Shown: positions 35,176 through 44,864 of the stretch, one piece after another
Numbering within the stretch: position 1 is the first letter of the stretch
How the letters are laid out: the number at the start of each line of letters is the position of its first letter
NCBI GenBank assembly: GCA_964387645.1
Contig: CAYLYM010000001.1
Location: forward strand, 11,224-75,223
Origin: CAYLYM01 sp964387645
GTDB taxonomy: Bacteria > Calditrichota > Calditrichia > RBG-13-44-9
DNA: 64,000 bases
Reading direction: 5' to 3'
The notes under the pieces: generated by a model
The model's input: only the letters and a program-made list of their open reading frames with translations
What the model was told of the DNA's origin: nothing
The model's database searches: none
Translations under genes and position numbers: made by a program

Positions 35176-38055
35176 TCAGAATTCCAAAGATAAACCAAAT
35201 CGGATATGCCTTGGTTCTTTATATCGCGCAGGATTCAAAGGAAAGGGATCTGAAATGGGATAGAACAAATCTGGATATAACGGATCATTCCAGCTTATAG
35301 GCGTCGGATCGCCGTAATGGTAAGCATCTCCCGTAACTGGGTTAATAATGTCAGGATTTTTATGATTAAATAAATTTGTAATTTCAATGCTAAAAGTGTA
35401 ACGGATACCTTTTATCTGGAAAAACTTTTTGAAGCTTAAATCAGCCCATTCCCAATGTTTGGCAATTTTGCTATAACGAAGACTCTGATCCTTTACTAGG
35501 GTATAAACGGGCCGGCCATCTTCCGGACGATAAAATTGGAACTCAGCAGGTGTGTAGCGACGACCTGACATGGCAAACCAGCGAAAATTAAGATTCCAAT
35601 CGTCCAAAAATTTTAGGCCGAAAATGCGCGGCGTTTTACCTCTGGGAATCCTCCAGTTTAAATTAAACTGAATCTGCCAGGGTCTGTCCCAAATTGCATA
35701 AGTCTCTTTAATGGGCTGCTCGTCAATACTTCCCTGAGCTACCAAAAGGCCAACATCCGGAGAAGAAGATTTAGTGGTGGTAATGGAATAAGATCCGCTG
35801 ATATTTCCAGAAAAATATTTTCCAATTCGCGTTTTATATTCCGCTTCAATTCCTCTTGACCTGGCATAATCCAAATTGACGTAAAATATGGCAGACCCAA
35901 TACGTGGTATTCCGCGAATTGTAGTAGTTTGAACATAATCGAAAATATCTTTATAATAACTGGTAATGCTGATAACATCATTTTCTGTAAATTTGTGCCG
36001 AATCCCCAATTCATAAATCACCGACGTTTCAGGATTTAGATTGGGATTGCCAAACTTTTGATAAGCTGATTTAGAACTGGCTCCGCCTAATTTGGCATAA
36101 ACGAATTGCGGCTTTGGTCGTTTTGAGAAATGACCATAATTAAAGAAGAGCATCTGGTTATCTGAAATGGGATGAGAAACGCCAATCCTTGGCATCAGAC
36201 GCAATTTAACGCGGTGACCAAAAATTTTATAAGTATCTTCCTTATATTTTTGTCGCATGCGCGGAGTTAATAAAGTCGTGCTATCTTCAATAGCGCGATC
36301 CACAAATTTCCCAGGAGCCCAATAGTCCAGTCGCAGTCCGGCATTGAGATAAAATCCCTCAAATTTGATATCATCCTGGACATAGAACGCTCCATCGGCT
36401 GGATAAACCCGGTAAATATCCTGGCTGGACCCGAAACCGCCTTCTAACCAGGGATCCACAATATCAACCATTTGCATTTCTTTGAAGGACGTTTCAAATC
36501 CGGTTTTAATGGTATGGGACTCCTTGTAACGAGTGGTTAAGTCGCCCTTAAGTGTGTACCATTCGATAAAATGGTCATGCCAGAAGGTGGCATTACCGTA
36601 ATCGATAAATCCATCGCCAGGGATAATGCGAATTTTAGTAGAATCGTTTCTGGGAATGTAATACTGCACAGGCAATCGGGTCACATCCAATGGTTGCCGA
36701 TATTCTGTCCAGTGTTTCCCTTTCCAATCGGAACGCAAGTGGGCCCAGTACTGACTCAGACGTATTTCATAAAAAGTGGTTTTATTTAATGTGTGCGTCC
36801 AATGAGCCGAAATCTGTTCATTATCATGGGTGTATGTATTAAAATTATCCAGTTCTTTTGAATATTCGTAAGGGAAGCCCGGTCCAGGTTCAACGTATTC
36901 CAGAGTTGTTTGTAAAGATTGTTTATTTTGATTAATGGCTATCGAACGATTATAAGAAAATGTTAAAGTATGGGTAGGATCTATCTTCCAGGTTAATTTA
37001 TATAAACCAGACCAATTATTATTTTGTCGGGGTGCCAGGGAAGTTGGCGTCAGAATATCTCTTCCAAATAAATGTAAAGTAGGCGCAATGGAGGAATATA
37101 GTTGATCGGCAGTCTGTTTTGTATAATCATCAGCTACCTGAGAGTAAAAATTAGCAAAGAAGTACAAATTCCCGGGGATTTTTAATCCCAATGTTCTTAA
37201 AAACTTATTAGAAATCGGATCTGGTCCACTGAAATTAAATTCATAGATATCTGCATTGAAACTCCAGGGTCGATCTTTAAATAGGCCCAAATGATCTGAT
37301 TTGTAAGAAAAGAAACCTTTGTATTTATCTCCGCCTGATTTGGTCTTCACATTGATGATTCCAGAGGTAGCCTGCCCATATTCCGCGCGAAAACCGCCAG
37401 TGATAATCTCCACTTCTTCAATAGCATTGGCGCTGATATTCAAACCAAAACCTGTTCCCGAGAGTGGATCTTGAACCGAAATTCCATCCAACATATACTG
37501 AGCTTCATAAGTACGACTCCCTCGAATATGAATTTCATCATCCTGTTCAACAATACCCACCTGTGTTTTCACAATGGCTTTAGCATCCTCCAAAATTTTT
37601 TGGGTAATATCTTCGCTGCTTATTGTCCGTTTAGTACCGGTCTCATCTAACTCCATCAGCGGCTTTTCGCCAACTACAACAATTTCCTGCCCCAAAGCAA
37701 GTGCCGTTGGTTCCATTTTTAAATTCACCGTAACAGTTTCTCCTGCCCTAACCTTGACACCTGTTCTCTTTACTATTTTGTATCCAATATAGCTAATCTC
37801 CAGTGAATATTCCCCTGGTTTCACGTCCTGAATGACAAAAAAACCATCCTCATCAGTCGAAGCACCAAGATAGGTACCTTCCACCACAATATTTACACCG
37901 ATTAAAGGTTCACCGGTTTCAGCATCGGTAATCAGGCCACGGATTGTTCCCCTTTCCTGACCATAAGCAAATATCGTGGCGAGGCCCAGAACGAAGAAAA
38001 TTAGACTAATCGAGCTAGATTTCAATATGAACCATTTATTCATTTGTTTTAACAT
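35176..38055 (-). CDS. TonB-dependent receptor with carboxypeptidase-regulatory-like domain
   Basis: A 959-residue outer-membrane receptor. A signal segment (about 10-33) is followed by a carboxypeptidase D regulatory-like domain (GTIRGLITDAETGEPLIGVNIVVEG ... DGFFVIQDVKPGEYSLEISYIGY, about 37-105), a TonB plug (MELDETGTKRTIS, IHIRGSRTYEAQYMLDG, EEVEIITGGFRAEYGQATSGIINVKTKSG), and a long beta-barrel ending in a phenylalanine (IRFGLSLEF). Receptors of this layout import or display nutrients under TonB control or act as surface assembly factors. The substrate is unknown. The start at ATG 38055 has AGGA just upstream; GTG 38067 and ATG 38043 are alternatives. It is followed by a PorV-like gene. 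Confidence 0.92.
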   Translation of the reverse strand: MLKQMNKWFILKSSSISLIFFVLGLATIFAYGQERGTIRGLITDAETGEPLIGVNIVVEGTYLGASTDEDGFFVIQDVKPGEYSLEISYIGYKIVKRTGVKVRAGETVTVNLKMEPTALALGQEIVVVGEKPLMELDETGTKRTISSEDITQKILEDAKAIVKTQVGIVEQDDEIHIRGSRTYEAQYMLDGISVQDPLSGTGFGLNISANAIEEVEIITGGFRAEYGQATSGIINVKTKSGGDKYKGFFSYKSDHLGLFKDRPWSFNADIYEFNFSGPDPISNKFLRTLGLKIPGNLYFFANFYSQVADDYTKQTADQLYSSIAPTLHLFGRDILTPTSLAPRQNNNWSGLYKLTWKIDPTHTLTFSYNRSIAINQNKQSLQTTLEYVEPGPGFPYEYSKELDNFNTYTHDNEQISAHWTHTLNKTTFYEIRLSQYWAHLRSDWKGKHWTEYRQPLDVTRLPVQYYIPRNDSTKIRIIPGDGFIDYGNATFWHDHFIEWYTLKGDLTTRYKESHTIKTGFETSFKEMQMVDIVDPWLEGGFGSSQDIYRVYPADGAFYVQDDIKFEGFYLNAGLRLDYWAPGKFVDRAIEDSTTLLTPRMRQKYKEDTYKIFGHRVKLRLMPRIGVSHPISDNQMLFFNYGHFSKRPKPQFVYAKLGGASSKSAYQKFGNPNLNPETSVIYELGIRHKFTENDVISITSYYKDIFDYVQTTTIRGIPRIGSAIFYVNLDYARSRGIEAEYKTRIGKYFSGNISGSYSITTTKSSSPDVGLLVAQGSIDEQPIKETYAIWDRPWQIQFNLNWRIPRGKTPRIFGLKFLDDWNLNFRWFAMSGRRYTPAEFQFYRPEDGRPVYTLVKDQSLRYSKIAKHWEWADLSFKKFFQIKGIRYTFSIEITNLFNHKNPDIINPVTGDAYHYGDPTPISWNDPLYPDLFYPISDPFPLNPARYKEPRHIRFGLSLEF

Positions 38056-38091
38056 ATTCCTGAGCACCCAAATAACCTCTTTATTTATGAT

Positions 38092-39510
38092 TTATGGTGT
38101 AAATATTTCTTCCAAAACAATTCTAAAAAATTCATCCAAATTATTATTAGCCTGCAAAAAATGTAACGGGGTACCGGAAAAGACAAAATCATACTCACCG
38201 GTATTATCATTTCGACCCACCATCACAAAAATAGGATCTACTTCTTTTTTTGGATCTTCATACCGATACATAGGCACCGAAGTGCTTTTAGGTATTAATG
38301 AAATTAAACCAACTACAAATTTGGAAAGTTTTAGGTCGGGTAAAGGTGATAACTGCGGAAAGGTAATAGCAAAAGCCGAATCTGCTTTATAAATACCATT
38401 CTGAGGAATAAAATTATATGCCTGATCAAGAGCTTCGACTGGTGAGAAATCCAGTGGATACCCCTGTCCACCAAAACCAGTATTAAATTGAACCGTATAA
38501 ATAATTTTTCCACCTTTTTTTCGAAATTCGGGTATTGCAACCTGAGCAGCAATAAAGTGCGGATCATTTTCAGTGATAATATCAGTATACCATACAATCC
38601 GGTCAAACAGCTTTAGTGTTTCGGTAAATTGTGCTTGAGATGCCGGAAAAAGTTTCTCAATATTCCAATAAGAAAAATTTTCACCCCAATTGGTCAATAA
38701 ATTTTTTAACATATTTTTATAATATGCATCAGGATAGGCAGATATGCTGCTTTCTACTTGATAATCGTCAATTAGCAAATAGCGACCTTTAGGCGCTTTA
38801 ACATACCAGTATACTGAAGTATCTTCTGGCATACGAAGAATTGGACTCCGTGCCCCTGCGATATCTACAGCGCGGATATAGAAAGCATGGTTCCCAACGG
38901 TCAATCCACTGTCGGCGTTTAATGTTAATGTACGTTTTTGTCCACTGATTCTCCGCCAGGTAGACGTATCATCCAGAGCATATTCGAAATAAGAAATTGT
39001 AGATTCCCCATCTGGATCCGTAGCATCCCAGGTAAAACTGGCAATAGTAAAGGTAGTATCAGGTATCTGGCTAAACTGATTCCAACTTATTTGAGGTGGA
39101 CTATTTTTTATTGGGAAATACTGCCTGGCAGGGGTAGGATCTTCAGCATCCAAATTATCCACAGCCTTTACCTGGAAAAGATAAATCGTGTCAGTTCCAG
39201 TGATTTTAAGAGGGAAAATCATAGACCTCTCAGTTGTCCATACCCAATCATCTTCCTGGGGAAATTCTTCAAACGTGTAGTAAAAACCAATGACAAAACC
39301 ATCCGGATCCAATCCATCCCAGTAAATAGTTTGAATACTCTGAGTATAATTAAGCGTATCTGTGCTTTGAATAAAGACATAAGTCTCGGGAGGTATGTTT
39401 TCATTATAGTCACCGATAATCTTATCTTCGCAACTCCATATCGCAAGCAATCCGGAAATCACAACTGCTAATGAGAACCATTTCTGAAATTTCTTTTTTA
39501 TATTATCCAT
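38092..39510 (-). CDS. Lipoprotein with repeated DPDG beta-sandwich domains and a C-terminal alpha/beta domain
   Basis: A 472-residue envelope protein, function unknown. A signal peptide with lipobox LLAIWSC (Cys27) is followed by two related beta-sandwich modules marked by IYWDGLDPDG and FTWDATDPDGEST (about 60-230), resembling fibronectin-III or Ig-like domains. The C-terminal half begins KGRYLLIDDYQVES and has alternating helix/strand character (LKLFDRIVWYTDII, GGKIIYTVQFNTGFG), suggestive of a Rossmann-like or flavodoxin-like fold. It lies between the OB-fold T9SS protein and the TonB receptor (36 bases before the latter), so it may be a surface partner of the receptor. Confidence 0.65.
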   Translation of the reverse strand: MDNIKKKFQKWFSLAVVISGLLAIWSCEDKIIGDYNENIPPETYVFIQSTDTLNYTQSIQTIYWDGLDPDGFVIGFYYTFEEFPQEDDWVWTTERSMIFPLKITGTDTIYLFQVKAVDNLDAEDPTPARQYFPIKNSPPQISWNQFSQIPDTTFTIASFTWDATDPDGESTISYFEYALDDTSTWRRISGQKRTLTLNADSGLTVGNHAFYIRAVDIAGARSPILRMPEDTSVYWYVKAPKGRYLLIDDYQVESSISAYPDAYYKNMLKNLLTNWGENFSYWNIEKLFPASQAQFTETLKLFDRIVWYTDIITENDPHFIAAQVAIPEFRKKGGKIIYTVQFNTGFGGQGYPLDFSPVEALDQAYNFIPQNGIYKADSAFAITFPQLSPLPDLKLSKFVVGLISLIPKSTSVPMYRYEDPKKEVDPIFVMVGRNDNTGEYDFVFSGTPLHFLQANNNLDEFFRIVLEEIFTP

Positions 39511-39607
39511 ATATCTGTCGACAAAACCTCGATTTTATAACAAGTAATAAATTTTAACCCAAAACAATGGAGCTGATTCTTATTTGAACCAGCCCCTCAA
39601 CTTTCCT

Positions 39608-41626
39608 TTACTTCAGGAACACCATTTTTCTTGTTAAATAAACACCTTCGCCGCGTAGTGTATAAAAGTATATACCTGATCCAACCAAATTACCATTAGC
39701 ATCTTTACCATTCCATTGTAACCTGTAATTACCAACATTGTGATATTCAGATGCCAGGGTAATGACTTTTTGCCCCAGAACATTATAGACCTCCAGGAAG
39801 TATTTTCCTGGTTTGGCAATTGAATATTGAATCTGGGTAATCGGGTTAAATGGATTTGGGTAATTTTGCGCTAATTCAAATTTTACAGGGACCTGATTAT
39901 CTACCTGTTCTATGGCAGATATATGTCCAATAACATCACTTGTATCTCTGGGGATGATCTTATAATTGCCATAACTATAATATCCCAGAGCAATAATTTT
40001 TTGAATTTGATCGCCCTGAGCAAAAGAAGAATCAAGATTGCCGATGAAAGCATCGGATAAATCGTCGACACGCAAATCGCCGGAACCATCATTGACTACA
40101 AATTCTCCATAATTGCCGGGTGCATCCGGGAATGGATCAGTAACAGTAACATTTTCAACCTGAATCAAGACGCTTTCATATGCTTCGGCCCTGGGACTGC
40201 CAGTGGTCAGATCACCGGTCTTTACCGAAACGGGATCAAACACACCGAAATTGGGTGTAATTACCTGAGCATCAATTACATAATTTAGGCGAGTAACACC
40301 GTAATTTTCTTGCACAGTACCAGTTACCTGAATCCAGTCTCCCTTTTTAAAGGTATGGTTTCCATCCCTGACCCAAATACCGGACCAGGCACTATCGGCT
40401 TCTTGTATATAATATTCACCTATGAAATCGGTAGAATCTGTTGTGACAACGCCCTGCAAGGTAACTTCCTGACCAACAAAACCGGAAACATCATTCTCAT
40501 ATCCCCAGGTATATTGAACATCTTTTATAAATAGACCCGCATCTCTGATAACATAGAAATAGATGCTATTGGAAGTATCACCAGGTTCAGTAGTGAAGTC
40601 TCCTTCATTATCCACTGCACTAATAAAGTAGCGAACAAAAGCACCATCAGATTGAGTGGGAATATCGGCGGAGAATGTGTTTCCGTCTGCTGCCATGGTG
40701 ACTTCCTGGAAATCACCCCAATCCACACTATAATGTAATTTGGCCTCCGTTACAGTACCATTATCTTCAATAGTAGCACTCACGGTTACGATATCGCTGG
40801 AAGTTGGCACTCCTGGATTTCTAGTCACGTCAGAAATAGTTGGTGGATTAGATAAGATCTCCAGATCATCAGGTGTGCGAGGATTCAATGTGAAGCCACC
40901 TGGTTCATCCCTGGTAAATCCTACGGCATTCAAACGAGTTCCGGGGGAAGGCCAATCATAAATATCATTCCTTAAATTATTGTAGAACCAACCAAAATAT
41001 TCGGCTAAAAAGGTAGTTCCACCAGAAGCATCTGTCACTGAAGCCCAGTAACCAGCTAAATTATTATTGACAATTCGAACATTTTCAAACCGAACCCACA
41101 TGCTTTCCCATTGTTCTGCTGCAGCACGGGTTTGCAGATCAGCGGCCGTTAATACTACTGGATCAGGTAGTGGATTATCCGAAGAAAGAATTTCGACAGG
41201 AATAACTGGCTCCGGCACAAATCCCTGTCCATAAATGTTCAACTGGGTGAAATGATTATACTCGTCCACCACTCCAGTAAAATAGCAGATCATTCCAGGT
41301 TGCAAGAACTGGAAATTGGTATTTACCTGAAATGTATCATGTTGAATAACAAAGAAACCGCTCCAGGGTTTGGGGAAACTGTCTGGATCCACCACATACA
41401 CTGCCCAGCGACTACCTACCCACAGATCTCTGGGTGAGCTCATAACCATACCTTTTACCACAACGGTGTCACCTAATAAGGGAGATAAATCATCCGTTTC
41501 AGGATCAGCTACATGCTGGATGTCGTAAATTGACACCGTATCAATTTTGGCTGTTTGGGCAAACGTAATATTCGTCATATCCAATAGCATCGCCAAAGCG
41601 ATCAACATAGTAATTTTTTTGAACAT
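39608..41626 (-). CDS. Exported protein with OB-fold-like domains and T9SS sorting tail
   Basis: A 672-residue secreted protein. The signal peptide ends TFAQ. At least two OB-fold-like modules of the type associated with extracellular nucleases are visible: SIYDIQHVADPETD with LLGDTVVVKGMV near the start and FIKDVQYTWGYEND with FVGQEVTLQGVV in the middle. Between them lies an Ig-like segment (PPTISDVTRNPGVPTSSDIV). The last 85 residues are a type A T9SS sorting domain (AQNYPNPFNPITQIQY, VYNVLGQKVITL, GSGIYFYTL, TRKMVFLK). The ATG at 41626 has AGGAGG 4 bases upstream. No catalytic residues are recognised; binding to nucleic acid is only suggested by the domain type. Second gene of the surface operon. 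Confidence 0.78.
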   Translation of the reverse strand: MFKKITMLIALAMLLDMTNITFAQTAKIDTVSIYDIQHVADPETDDLSPLLGDTVVVKGMVMSSPRDLWVGSRWAVYVVDPDSFPKPWSGFFVIQHDTFQVNTNFQFLQPGMICYFTGVVDEYNHFTQLNIYGQGFVPEPVIPVEILSSDNPLPDPVVLTAADLQTRAAAEQWESMWVRFENVRIVNNNLAGYWASVTDASGGTTFLAEYFGWFYNNLRNDIYDWPSPGTRLNAVGFTRDEPGGFTLNPRTPDDLEILSNPPTISDVTRNPGVPTSSDIVTVSATIEDNGTVTEAKLHYSVDWGDFQEVTMAADGNTFSADIPTQSDGAFVRYFISAVDNEGDFTTEPGDTSNSIYFYVIRDAGLFIKDVQYTWGYENDVSGFVGQEVTLQGVVTTDSTDFIGEYYIQEADSAWSGIWVRDGNHTFKKGDWIQVTGTVQENYGVTRLNYVIDAQVITPNFGVFDPVSVKTGDLTTGSPRAEAYESVLIQVENVTVTDPFPDAPGNYGEFVVNDGSGDLRVDDLSDAFIGNLDSSFAQGDQIQKIIALGYYSYGNYKIIPRDTSDVIGHISAIEQVDNQVPVKFELAQNYPNPFNPITQIQYSIAKPGKYFLEVYNVLGQKVITLASEYHNVGNYRLQWNGKDANGNLVGSGIYFYTLRGEGVYLTRKMVFLK

Positions 41627-41704
41627 AGGGCCTCCTTTGTTTAAATTTTGGGCAACCATCTTGCTTTTATTTAATTAATTAATGCGAGATTTTCACTCTT
41701 TTAA

Positions 41705-43840
41705 TTATTTAATGACAACAAATTTACCTTTATGAATTTTACCCGTATCGAGATCCTTTACAGTGAAAAGATAAAGTCCTGTGGCAATAGCTTGATCAAA
41801 ATGGCTAACAAGGTCCCAGGCATGCTCTCCGCCAGGAAATATGGTATTACCAGATGAAAATTGTTCGTACCATTGAATGCCTTCTCCATGGTAAACATTG
41901 CCATGATGAACAAAGCTATCCACTAAATCACCAGCCAGTGTGTATATTCGAACTTCACAATTTCTCGGTAAATTATAAAAAAATAGTTTGCGCTGACGCT
42001 CGAATTGCCCATCCCATAAAGCATTCACCCGGTACGGATTAGGATAAACGCCTATTTCCCTCTCTTTGTCCGGTGTCGCCGGCGGCGTTCCAGGCGAAAC
42101 AACTACAATGTTTGCCAATTTGCTGCTTTCTAAACTGGGTAGTTTCAAATCGACATCGCCACTATCAAAAGCGGTTACAGCAAATGCATATTGCCAACCA
42201 TTGTGTAAGTTTTCTACTTCGAACTTGTAATGATATTCAATAGTATCCATCAAACCAGTTTCTGGGTTAAGCTTAATTTCGGTAATTGGCTCCGGCAGAC
42301 GAATCTCGTCCAGGCCAGTATCATAGAACAAGCCGTCAATAACATCAAACTCTCGAATTTTTTGCATACTGCTGAAAATACCATTTGAAGATTGGTCATC
42401 GCCCAGGAAGGATCGATAAATCCGATAGCCTTCAAAATCGCGCTGTTTGGAAATTAAGTCGATGGACATTTCTGCGGAATTATCCCAATAAAGGGTTACT
42501 TTTCCATTGCCAGGCACGACCTTCAGTTGGGGAGTCGCTGGCGGGGTGGGCAGAACAAAACGGTCTAAACGACCATTGCCATTCACATCCTCAGTTGAAT
42601 CTGTACCGACAAAATCAAGAATTCCATTTTGGTTGCTATCCTCGCCGTGGTAAGCCCGAATGGCCCAGGAAACATTGGTAAAAAGACTGCGTTTAGCAAG
42701 ATCATCATCAAAACGGGGAGGACGATTTCCGAATTTTTTTGCACACACCACTGCAAAAACCACATTGATTGAAGAATCCGGCTCAATTTTTTCAAACGGA
42801 CCGGTGGTAATAAGATTCATGTAATTTCCAGGCAAATTATTTCGGATAGTTTCATAAATATCATCCGATATAGATTCCTTCATCCGCTGATATCGGGATG
42901 CCTCGTCTGCCGGTGGTCGTTCCCAATCTTCTATTCCTCCGCTGAAAAGCCACCAGTTGTGATACGTTGCACCCGTGTAGGCCTGGTCATTTTTTTGCGG
43001 GTCAGCCCCCAGGAACACCAGCGCTACATAGCTATCAGCACGTGTATAATTACTTCCATCATATTCAAAAGCGTAAATCATCTTAATCGAATCATTTTCT
43101 ACAAATCCAACGCCGACATCCTGATAGAAAGGCGCACCTACCCGCGGCGGCAAAATGTTGGTATTCCGAACTACTAAATCTGCCCACAATCCCACATAAA
43201 CATCTCTAAGTGTATCATCCCACACATTGGTAATGGTATAATTCAAAATCACAAATGCATCAGCAAAGGGGTAGTTCCAAGCATATGACTCCAGATGAAC
43301 GGCAACGCCCAAGGGTTGATGATTGGGGATGGGAATGCTGGTTCCCGGAACAAAAATATTGGTATCAGAAAAATCAGCTATAAAATCCTGATGACTGACA
43401 GCATCGGAAGAGAAATATTTGTTTTCTGGAATAGTAGAACGTTCAATTACTCGATCAGAGGGATCATCCGTATTGGTAAATTCAAAATTGGCAGAAGCGC
43501 CCACACCCAAACGTGCAGTATTAAAAGCCCCTGTAGTCACTCGAATTCCAGCCGGTGTGTTCGCACCAATCCACAATCCCCCAACAAAAATATGTTCTAT
43601 TCCTGATCCTTTCGGATATTCACAAGATGGTTGATCTGGACTTTGTTCCACAAAACCATCACCAAAGGTTCCAAAATTGGTAATCGTTAGCCCAATATTG
43701 CCTGTTGATGTATATTTTGTATCATCATCAACATTTGGCTTTAAGAATTCCTGGAGAGATGTTTTGTTGTGATCTTGAGTAAGACCAAAAAAAATAAGAG
43801 TAAAAATGAGTAAACTAATAATTACAAGAAGGTTTTTCAT
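41705..43840 (-). CDS. Large exported protein with calcium-loop motifs and a T9SS-tail-like C-terminus
   Basis: A 711-residue protein with an N-terminal signal segment (KNLLVIISLLIFTLIFFGLTQ), function unknown. The N-terminal half carries IGLTITNFGTFGDGF and GIEHIFVGGLWIGA, blocks I recall from large exported proteins of this lineage. Around residue 420 two DxNxNGxxD loops (DSNQNGILD, DVNGNGRLD) look like calcium-binding dockerin or thrombospondin-3 type loops. A fibronectin-like segment follows (VTLYWDNSAE), and the end (IGVYPNPYRVNALWDG, CEVRIYTLAGDLVDS, GLYLFTVKD, GKFVVIK) is a divergent sorting-like domain with YPNPYR in place of NYPNPFN. The ATG at 43840 is chosen over 43858 because AAAGG lies about 9 bases upstream. 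First gene of the surface operon. Confidence 0.72.
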   Translation of the reverse strand: MKNLLVIISLLIFTLIFFGLTQDHNKTSLQEFLKPNVDDDTKYTSTGNIGLTITNFGTFGDGFVEQSPDQPSCEYPKGSGIEHIFVGGLWIGANTPAGIRVTTGAFNTARLGVGASANFEFTNTDDPSDRVIERSTIPENKYFSSDAVSHQDFIADFSDTNIFVPGTSIPIPNHQPLGVAVHLESYAWNYPFADAFVILNYTITNVWDDTLRDVYVGLWADLVVRNTNILPPRVGAPFYQDVGVGFVENDSIKMIYAFEYDGSNYTRADSYVALVFLGADPQKNDQAYTGATYHNWWLFSGGIEDWERPPADEASRYQRMKESISDDIYETIRNNLPGNYMNLITTGPFEKIEPDSSINVVFAVVCAKKFGNRPPRFDDDLAKRSLFTNVSWAIRAYHGEDSNQNGILDFVGTDSTEDVNGNGRLDRFVLPTPPATPQLKVVPGNGKVTLYWDNSAEMSIDLISKQRDFEGYRIYRSFLGDDQSSNGIFSSMQKIREFDVIDGLFYDTGLDEIRLPEPITEIKLNPETGLMDTIEYHYKFEVENLHNGWQYAFAVTAFDSGDVDLKLPSLESSKLANIVVVSPGTPPATPDKEREIGVYPNPYRVNALWDGQFERQRKLFFYNLPRNCEVRIYTLAGDLVDSFVHHGNVYHGEGIQWYEQFSSGNTIFPGGEHAWDLVSHFDQAIATGLYLFTVKDLDTGKIHKGKFVVIK

Positions 43841-44367
43841 AGAAATTAACCTTTTCATTTCTTAAAAGAGTAATAACATTCTAGTGTAATACAATTTTTA
43901 TTTGTTTTTAAACCATTATTATTAAACAATCTTGTTTACAGTCAGATAAATATCAAAAGACAAAAAAAACACGTCATCACGAATGTATTTAATTCATTTT
44001 TTCTGTTTAAATAAATACTAACAAATATAAATTTTACTACGATTTTAATCAATGCATAAAAAGGAAACTCTAATAATTAATAAAAATTAAAAAATATTGA
44101 TTGTAATTTGCATCTCTATAATCTCTTTTTATCCAAATAAGTATTCATATAAATAATTGAATTTAAACTTTTAATTACAAAACAATTTCTAATTTATTAA
44201 AGTTGAATTCATACTGTTCTTTGGCGAGGTTTATCAATAAAAATATAATAATGCATATTTTTATTCATCAATATTGCTTTATTAATTAAAAAATTTTAAA
44301 TATAATTAACATTTGACTAATCTTAACCATTTCCCTAAATTTTTTTCTATAAAAAAAGAATGAAATT
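43841..44367. other. Divergent control region between the surface operon and the anti-sigma ATPase gene
   Basis: About 530 very AT-rich bases with no coding frame. Two divergent promoters are expected here, but none matches well enough to call. A 16-base perfect palindrome lies at 43923-43938. Confidence 0.5.
43923..43938. promoter_or_regulatory. Operator-like palindrome TAAACAA-TC-TTGTTTA
   Basis: A perfect 7-base inverted repeat with a 2-base centre, 83 bases upstream of the first gene of the surface operon. The size and symmetry fit a dimeric repressor site. No second copy was found by eye, and chance occurrence in AT-rich DNA is possible. Confidence 0.3.
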
Positions 44368-44811
44368 ATGAAAAAACAAAATAAATTAAATAATCCTATA
44401 ACAGACATCTTAATTATTCCGAGTAACCTGAATGAATTAAATCAGGTAGTTGATTTTTCTAAACGTATTTCTCAAAAAGCTAATCTTACTCAAGAACAAT
44501 CTGATAATCTGGCCATTGTATTAACTGAATTGGTAAATAATGCCATAATTCACGGTAATAAGATGATATCGAGTAAAAGAGTATACTTGACCTCTAAAAT
44601 ATACTCAGACCGTTTAGAAGTATACATAAGAGATCAGGGCAGTGGATTTGAACCATCAAAAATAGAGAATCCTACCAACCCTGAAAATATATGGAAAGAA
44701 AACGGGCGAGGCATCTTTTTGGTACAAAATTTAATTGATGAGGTGGAATTTCTTCGCTCTAATTCGGGTATGTGTATTAAAATTGTAGAATATCTTTCCT
44801 CCAAAGAATAA
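44368..44811 (+). CDS. HATPase_c anti-sigma factor / serine kinase (RsbW-like)
   Basis: A 147-residue single-domain GHKL ATPase of the type that phosphorylates anti-anti-sigma factors or binds sigma factors. The N box is ELVNNAIIHGNK with Glu54, Asn57 and Asn58; the G1 box is DQGSGF (89-94) and the G2 box GRGIFLVQNL (113-122), followed by the final strand GMCIKIVEYL. No receiver, HAMP or membrane segment is present, so it is not a sensor kinase. Partner-switching usually also involves a STAS protein and a PP2C phosphatase; neither is in the window. It precedes the threonine aldolase gene by 53 bases on the same strand and diverges from the surface operon. Confidence 0.85.
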   Translation: MKKQNKLNNPITDILIIPSNLNELNQVVDFSKRISQKANLTQEQSDNLAIVLTELVNNAIIHGNKMISSKRVYLTSKIYSDRLEVYIRDQGSGFEPSKIENPTNPENIWKENGRGIFLVQNLIDEVEFLRSNSGMCIKIVEYLSSKE

Positions 44812-44864
44812 CTCTTTATCTCATCATAGATAAAATTTTTCATAATCAGATTAAGAAAGAAAAA

